The position numbers and the translations under genes are program-made. The notes below the pieces were generated by a model. It was not told the origin of the DNA. It did no database searches and was given only the letters and a program-made list of their open reading frames with translations. A stretch of DNA of 33,647 nt from FCB group bacterium (GTDB lineage: Bacteria > Zixibacteria > MSB-5A5 > GN15 > JAAZOE01): NCBI GenBank assembly GCA_024231695.1, contig JAAEQF010000867.1:1-33647 (forward strand). The letters run 5' to 3'. The number at the start of each line of letters is the position of its first letter. Position 1 is the stretch's first letter. Below, piece by piece: positions 29,195 to 33,647 of this stretch.

Positions 29195-30937
29195 CTATTC
29201 TTCGAATATAAAAATCAACTTATGTTCACCGTTTTTCGCAACAACAATCGAGTCTGTTTTTTCAAGCTCCCGGCCATCATGAGACAACGTCACCCGGACC
29301 ATATGCTTGCCGAGAGTCATGGAATAGGTATTGGGCGTTCGGTTGTCCTGCAAGACGCCATCAATGTAAACCATTCCTCCAAATACCGGATTTGAACCCA
29401 TATTTGATCCGATCCGAATATCATACGTGGTCGGTTGCAGCTTCGGTGTGTTCGAAGCGGTCTTCGGGAAAGTAAACCGGTGGCGGCTTTCTATCGTCTC
29501 ACCGGAAGCAACCAAAACCGTATCAACCAATCTCTTCTGGCGACTGGCTGTATTTCGCGCGCTGACGATATGCCGGCCCACATCGGCCGGTACGGACAAT
29601 TGATTCAAACCGGTTCCACAAAGACTGTCATCGACATATATATCACCGGACGGATTTACCTGTACATTGATTATACCCCGGGCAAACTCCGGTAGTTTGA
29701 CAGAAAAAGAGCCGATAGCTGAAAAACCGCTGGATCGGCCATCGCGAGACACCGCCCCAATTCTCCAGAAATAACGACCTTCGGGCAAAGAATCGGGTAT
29801 TGTAACGCTGGTGGAAGTTAAATCATTGATTATTCGCGGATTAGTAAACTCCGAATCGGAGGTGAACTCCAGCGTATAGGCTCCGCCCTCCCCGGCCGTG
29901 GCCTCCCAACTGAAAGTCGCTTGCGGAGTACCGATTTCCATATTTGGCCGAGGCGCATACATTTGCGGAATTTTCGGGCCTTTGTCTGTTCCCCCTTGGA
30001 TGAAAACGATATAAACAGCCGCCGCCATGATCGGCACGAGAATGGAAATTATTTTGCCCCTCTTTTTTTTGCCTTTAACCGGAATATGTTCGGTTTTCTC
30101 ACTGGCTGCCACCCTGGACGGAATCGCTTTGCCTTCGATAGTTGACAAGGCCTCGCCCATTTCCCGTGCCGTTGCATAACGATCATTGGGATCTTTGTGC
30201 AAAGCTTTCAGGACGATTTCCTGCAACGCCCCGGGAATCTCTGGATTGAGCCCACGCGGTTCGGGAGGATCATTGAAAAGCTTGGCATCGCGCAGGGCAA
30301 AAGCATTATCCCCCGTAAACGGTAATTGACCGGTTAATAGGAAATAAAGCAGCGTCCCCACAGCATAGATATCGGCCCGGACATAATCGGTCTGATCGGT
30401 CGGATTGAACTGTTCGGGAGCCATATAAGTCGGGGTACCGCAGGCGCTACCGGCCACGGTCAGATCGGGATCGGTTTCGGCCTTGGCAATGCCGAAATCA
30501 ATGATCTTGACCTGACTTTTACTATCGACCATGACATTACTCGGCTTGATATCACGATGCGAAATGCCGCGTTGATGGGCGAATTCCAGCGTATCCAGAA
30601 TATCGGTGACTATTCTCAATGATTCGGACAAAGACAATTGCCCGGTATCTTTGATAAGTTCATCAAGCGGTTGACCGTCGATATATTCCATGGCGATGAC
30701 AATATCGTCGCCGTGGTTGAAAAAATGTTTTATCTGACAAATTTTTCCGTGCCCGTCGAGCAAAGCCAGTTTGTCGGCTTCACTGCGAAAGCGTTCCACC
30801 AGTCGGGGGTCGCTCAGTATCTTCAAAACCACTTTCAGGTTGGGAACGTCTTTGTGAACAGCCAGATAGACTTTGGCCATCCCGCCTTCGCCAATACGTT
30901 TGATTACCTTGTAGCTTCCGATCGCTTTTTCAGTCAT
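29195..30937 (-). CDS. Transmembrane Ser/Thr protein kinase with FnIII-like and PEGA-like sensor domains
   Basis: A Hanks-type kinase of 580 residues, first gene of the minus-strand unit. The kinase domain (about 9-265) is complete: Gly loop GEGGMAKV at 16-23, ATP-anchoring Lys39, helix-C Glu53, catalytic HRDIKPSN with Asp129, DFG at 147-149 and APE at 173-175. A basic stretch precedes one membrane segment (about 296-314, ISILVPIMAAAVYIVFI). Outside lie an FnIII-like domain (about 325-412) and two PEGA-like domains (about 415-580: GDIYVDDSLCG; GMVYIDGVLQ). It probably phosphorylates cytoplasmic targets in response to envelope signals. Some T6SS are activated by such kinases (PpkA), but no Fha or phosphatase partner is present here, so that link is open. 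No ribosome site precedes the ATG; see the promoter entry. Confidence 0.9.
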   Translation of the reverse strand: MTEKAIGSYKVIKRIGEGGMAKVYLAVHKDVPNLKVVLKILSDPRLVERFRSEADKLALLDGHGKICQIKHFFNHGDDIVIAMEYIDGQPLDELIKDTGQLSLSESLRIVTDILDTLEFAHQRGISHRDIKPSNVMVDSKSQVKIIDFGIAKAETDPDLTVAGSACGTPTYMAPEQFNPTDQTDYVRADIYAVGTLLYFLLTGQLPFTGDNAFALRDAKLFNDPPEPRGLNPEIPGALQEIVLKALHKDPNDRYATAREMGEALSTIEGKAIPSRVAASEKTEHIPVKGKKKRGKIISILVPIMAAAVYIVFIQGGTDKGPKIPQMYAPRPNMEIGTPQATFSWEATAGEGGAYTLEFTSDSEFTNPRIINDLTSTSVTIPDSLPEGRYFWRIGAVSRDGRSSGFSAIGSFSVKLPEFARGIINVQVNPSGDIYVDDSLCGTGLNQLSVPADVGRHIVSARNTASRQKRLVDTVLVASGETIESRHRFTFPKTASNTPKLQPTTYDIRIGSNMGSNPVFGGMVYIDGVLQDNRTPNTYSMTLGKHMVRVTLSHDGRELEKTDSIVVAKNGEHKLIFIFEE

Positions 30938-30943
30938 ACTAAA

Positions 30944-30972
30944 AATATATACCGACTTTCAAACCGGGGCAA
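30944..30972 (-). promoter_or_regulatory. Candidate promoter of the kinase operon, giving a leaderless mRNA
   Basis: On the minus strand TTGCCC (30972-30967) is followed after 17 bases by TATATT (30949-30944). Only six bases separate the -10 box from the ATG at 30937, so transcription would start at about the start codon. The lack of a ribosome site fits. Confidence 0.4.
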
Positions 30973-31069
30973 TAAAATTTACTCCCATTAAGGGCCCGGC
31001 CGGATATAAATTTATTTCTGTTTACTTGTAGAACGCCCGGGCTTTTGCCGGAAATAGACTATTTTGGGG

Positions 31070-31098
31070 GTGAGAATCAATTCAAACTGTTGTATATT
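31070..31098 (+). promoter_or_regulatory. Weak candidate promoter of the phosphoesterase gene
   Basis: GTGAGA (31070-31075), 17 bases, then TATATT (31093-31098), located 29 bases before the GTG start. Only four of six bases match at -35, so support is limited. Confidence 0.25.
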
Positions 31099-31127
31099 TC
31101 GCCGGTATGGGAATTTCATGATCGTCA

Positions 31128-32009
31128 GTGGATGAAAGGTTTTTTACATTGCCCCGATGCTTTTTTGTATCCGACCTGCATGGTCGGACCAGTAGATATC
31201 TCAAACTTAGGGCTCAAATTGCGGAGGAAAAACCCACCGCCGTCTTTCTGGGCGGCGATCTTTTGCCACCGCCGCAAGCGATAAGCCCTGAGTTCGGAGG
31301 CGAAAAAGATTTCATCAACGGTTTTTTGGCCCCTGAATTCGAACAACTGCGATTACAGCTGGGCAGCGCCTACCCTAGGATTTTTCTCATTCTCGGCAAC
31401 GATGACTATCGATTCGCGGAACCCTCCATATTGGATCATGCGGCCCGAGAATTGTGGGAATATGCTCATGATCGCCGCATCGATTTCGGTTCCTATAGCG
31501 TGTACGGCTACGCCTATAGTCCACCCAGTCCGTTGATTTTGAAAGATTGGGAAAAATACGACGTTTCCCGGTTTGTCGATCCGGGATGTGTTTCTCCCGA
31601 AGAGGGCCGGAGGACGGTTCCGGTGGCCGCAAGTTTGGTAAAATACGGCAACATCGCCAATGATTTGAAATTACTGGCCGGAGACGATGATCTAAAACAG
31701 GCTATATTTCTGATGCACACGCCGCCTTACCAGACTACCCTGGATCGCGCCGCCCTTGATGGCCGCACCGTCGATCATGTACCGCTCGATGTTAATATCG
31801 GCAGTATTGCCGTGCGTCGTTTTATAGAAACTCGTCAACCGCTGGTGACTCTCCACGGCCATGTGCATGAATCGGCCCGGTTGACCGGAGCCTGGCAGGA
31901 TCGAATAAGGCAGACGATCTGTTTCTCGGCCGCTCATGACGGGGAGGAATTGGCTCTGATCAGGTTCGACCCCGATTGTCCGGAGAAAGCAATCCGCGAA
32001 CTCGTCTAA
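31128..32009 (+). CDS. Calcineurin-like metallophosphoesterase
   Basis: A 293-residue cytoplasmic phosphoesterase with the complete metal-binding set of the family: D-x-H in SDLHG (Asp16, His18), GGD (42-44), GNDD (90-93, the usual GNHD with Asp in place of His), a His in MHTPP (197) and GHVH in HGHVH (243-247). The GNDD variation is seen in a subset of archaeal and bacterial members. No signal peptide. The start is GTG; an ATG ten bases upstream is in another frame, and no strong ribosome site is visible, so a later TTG is possible. The stop codon is one base from that of the convergent gene at 32011. Substrate cannot be read; not evidently linked to the T6SS. Confidence 0.85.
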   Translation: MDERFFTLPRCFFVSDLHGRTSRYLKLRAQIAEEKPTAVFLGGDLLPPPQAISPEFGGEKDFINGFLAPEFEQLRLQLGSAYPRIFLILGNDDYRFAEPSILDHAARELWEYAHDRRIDFGSYSVYGYAYSPPSPLILKDWEKYDVSRFVDPGCVSPEEGRRTVPVAASLVKYGNIANDLKLLAGDDDLKQAIFLMHTPPYQTTLDRAALDGRTVDHVPLDVNIGSIAVRRFIETRQPLVTLHGHVHESARLTGAWQDRIRQTICFSAAHDGEELALIRFDPDCPEKAIRELV

Positions 32010-32010
32010 A

Positions 32011-33645
32011 CTAATCGCCATTCTTACGCATAGTCAGAGGCCGGGCCGCATCGGTAATGGCTCCGATCTTTACTGCCCAACTGGTTTTATTGGCAATATC
32101 TTCATCGGTAATTAAATGCACATCCAACAGACCTTCTGAGCGGTACCCGGTACGCAGGAAATTCATCCGCCCCAGACAGAAACTCCACCCTTCCAGCCAG
32201 AGATTCAATTCCGCCTTTTGCGCAGCGCTGCCCTGAAAGTGAATAAGGACGTCGATGTCGCTTCCGGGTCCGGCAGTGGCGTTTTTCGTACTTCCGAATA
32301 CATAAAAACCGGCCACTCCGAATCGCTGCGGATCGAGCCGGGAGGCTATATATTCGACCATCTGCAAACGCCAGTGCCAGAAGTTATCTCGGGCCGGTTC
32401 GGACACCCGGGAAATTAACCCGCTCGGCTCCGCAACCGAACCGGGATCGGTCAGGATGCCCACGGCCTCATCCAGATCGGCGTTCATCAGAAGTCGCAGT
32501 ATGCGACCATCTGCGTTTTGGGGAACATCGATCAGCCGAATCGTATCAGCCAGTGCGGCATGATCGGGAATCAGGTCGGCCATGATGTTTTTCGACCCGG
32601 TCAGGAAACGTTCGTTGAACTGTATCCCTTCATCATCGGGATATAACGGCAGATAGCGAATTTCGGCCTCCACCAGATCCTGGAAGAAATGGGTCCCGAA
32701 CGAAAGATCGGGCAGATAATTCCCCTTTTTGCGGGCGATCTCGATCAGAGCCGCAGTATTGTTAATATCCGAATAGGTGACGTTGACGCCCAGTTTGATA
32801 TCGCCGCGACTGCCCCAGCGTCCCGGTCCCATAAGGATAAATTGCCGTTTGGGAAGCAGTTTGTTGAGTTTGCCGACCGCCCGGCCGACATTCAAAAGCG
32901 ACTCATGATCGCTTATCCGGCCGTAACATTCGGGATCGACATAGACGAGATGAGTAATATCCGGCACCTGTCCGTTGGAAACATAGCGATTTGCCGAAAA
33001 TATAATCTGTTCCGAGGGTATGTCTTTGGGAATCGGCGCCGGCTGGCTTTCGACGGAATAACTTTGCGGGCGGCATTGGAGAAGATAGAAGTCGCGGCCA
33101 TCCGAGGCAAACTCAATATCAACCGGGTAGCCCAGGGTTTTCTCCAGAGTCTGGAGGATGGCCTGCATTTCCTTGACAAATGGAGTTTTGGATATCAAAC
33201 CTTCAAAAGTTGCCACCAGATCATCATTGTCGAAATCGATATTCAGCCCCATCGGCAGCTTGATATGATTGTCTTTGAGAATTGAGATAATATCTTTAAC
33301 CCCGGTCATTTCAAAGCCGACCTCGCGGAGAAATGGAACTATTTCCCTGGACTCGAAATTATTGGTTTCAAGATTGATGACATCCACCTGCTGGGGAGAA
33401 TATCGGACGACCTCATCGACTGTGACATTGACTCGCAAACCGGGTTGTCCCGGCGCTATCAGGATCGGAAAATCATCGCTCAAACGATCGACGGCGCGGG
33501 TCCCCAATCCGGGAACGATGCGGACCAACCCATCATGGCGATTGATGCGCGGCGACCAGCGAAACTCATTATTGCTGAAGGCCACTCCAGCAAAGGCCGG
33601 TAGGAAATATTTCCCCACCCGGGTACCAACCACCTGCTGAATCAT
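32011..33645 (-). CDS. PEP/pyruvate-binding domain fused to a nucleotidyltransferase domain (5' partial)
   Basis: 544 residues are inside the window; the real start is almost certainly beyond the right edge, since the first residues (VGKYFLPAFAGVAFSNN) begin in mid-domain. The N-terminal part matches the PEP/pyruvate-binding ATP-grasp domain of PPDK-type enzymes: AGVAFSNNEFRW, GLVRIVPGLGTRAVDR, later PVDIEFASDGRDFYLLQCRPQS, the closing strand with the typical E-F and QCRPQ. A middle segment (about 205-390) has FILMGPGRWGSRGD. The C-terminal part (about 435-530) is a Pol-beta-type nucleotidyltransferase: FGSTKNATAGPGSDIDVLIH gives the GS-x-x and D-x-D motifs, with DVHLIT as a possible third acidic site. 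It could couple phosphotransfer to nucleotidyl transfer. No PPDK swivelling or TIM-barrel domain is present downstream. Confidence 0.8.
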   Translation of the reverse strand: MIQQVVGTRVGKYFLPAFAGVAFSNNEFRWSPRINRHDGLVRIVPGLGTRAVDRLSDDFPILIAPGQPGLRVNVTVDEVVRYSPQQVDVINLETNNFESREIVPFLREVGFEMTGVKDIISILKDNHIKLPMGLNIDFDNDDLVATFEGLISKTPFVKEMQAILQTLEKTLGYPVDIEFASDGRDFYLLQCRPQSYSVESQPAPIPKDIPSEQIIFSANRYVSNGQVPDITHLVYVDPECYGRISDHESLLNVGRAVGKLNKLLPKRQFILMGPGRWGSRGDIKLGVNVTYSDINNTAALIEIARKKGNYLPDLSFGTHFFQDLVEAEIRYLPLYPDDEGIQFNERFLTGSKNIMADLIPDHAALADTIRLIDVPQNADGRILRLLMNADLDEAVGILTDPGSVAEPSGLISRVSEPARDNFWHWRLQMVEYIASRLDPQRFGVAGFYVFGSTKNATAGPGSDIDVLIHFQGSAAQKAELNLWLEGWSFCLGRMNFLRTGYRSEGLLDVHLITDEDIANKTSWAVKIGAITDAARPLTMRKNGD

Positions 33646-33647
33646 GA

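Noticed and set aside
29195..30937. Kinase as a proven T6SS regulator (PpkA equivalent)
   Set aside because: No Fha-domain target or PppA-like phosphatase in the window, and the gene is in a separate operon; kept only as a possibility.

Overview
This is a dense bacterial segment of roughly even base composition, with short intergenic gaps (none above 200 bases). No rRNA, tRNA, CRISPR array or insertion sequence was seen. Several family choices point to a Gram-negative bacterium, probably of the FCB superphylum (Bacteroidota relatives such as candidate phylum Zixibacteria). These are a Bacteroidota-type Hcp (TssD), a cohesin-like lipoprotein, PEGA-domain kinase modules and an outer-membrane barrel ending in Phe. 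The lineage is an inference; no marker gene is present.

Region 1 (1-24613, + strand) is a type VI secretion system (T6SS) locus cut off by the left edge. It opens with a cargo and spike block: a PAAR-repeat protein with an Ig-like tail (5' partial), a 1138-residue zinc-metallopeptidase protein with an OmpA-like domain, an overlapping lipoprotein that could be its immunity protein, a DUF1795/Eag-like chaperone candidate, a PAAR-less paralogue of the Ig-like tail, and an unrecognised 756-residue protein with a hydrophobic stretch. Then comes the machine: the AAA+ recycling ATPase TssH/ClpV split into two overlapping genes, sheath TssB and TssC, tube Hcp/TssD, spike VgrG, baseplate TssE, TssF, TssG and TssK, then two membrane proteins in the usual places of TssL and TssM, and a small exported protein. 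A strong hairpin terminator closes the unit at 24642-24675. I saw no TssA, no lipoprotein TssJ, and no proteins I recognise as TssN-TssR, which form the trans-envelope complex of Bacteroidota T6SS-iii.

Region 2 (24697-30937, - strand) is a five-gene unit converging on the T6SS: a Hanks-type Ser/Thr kinase with a transmembrane segment and exported FnIII-like and PEGA-like domains, two CsgG-like exported proteins with TPR repeats, an outer-membrane beta-barrel candidate and a cohesin-like lipoprotein. It looks like an envelope sensing or assembly module. A link to the T6SS is possible but rests only on adjacency.

Region 3 (31128-33645) holds a calcineurin-like phosphoesterase (+) and, tail to tail with one base between stop codons, a 5'-truncated fusion of a PEP/pyruvate-binding domain with a nucleotidyltransferase domain (-). 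These look like ordinary chromosomal genes flanking the secretion locus.

The most notable points are the split ClpV, the T6SS-iii-like tail joined to a reduced TssL/TssM-like membrane complex, the PASTA-like extension on TssG, and the OmpA-metallopeptidase plus lipoprotein pair as a probable effector-immunity module.
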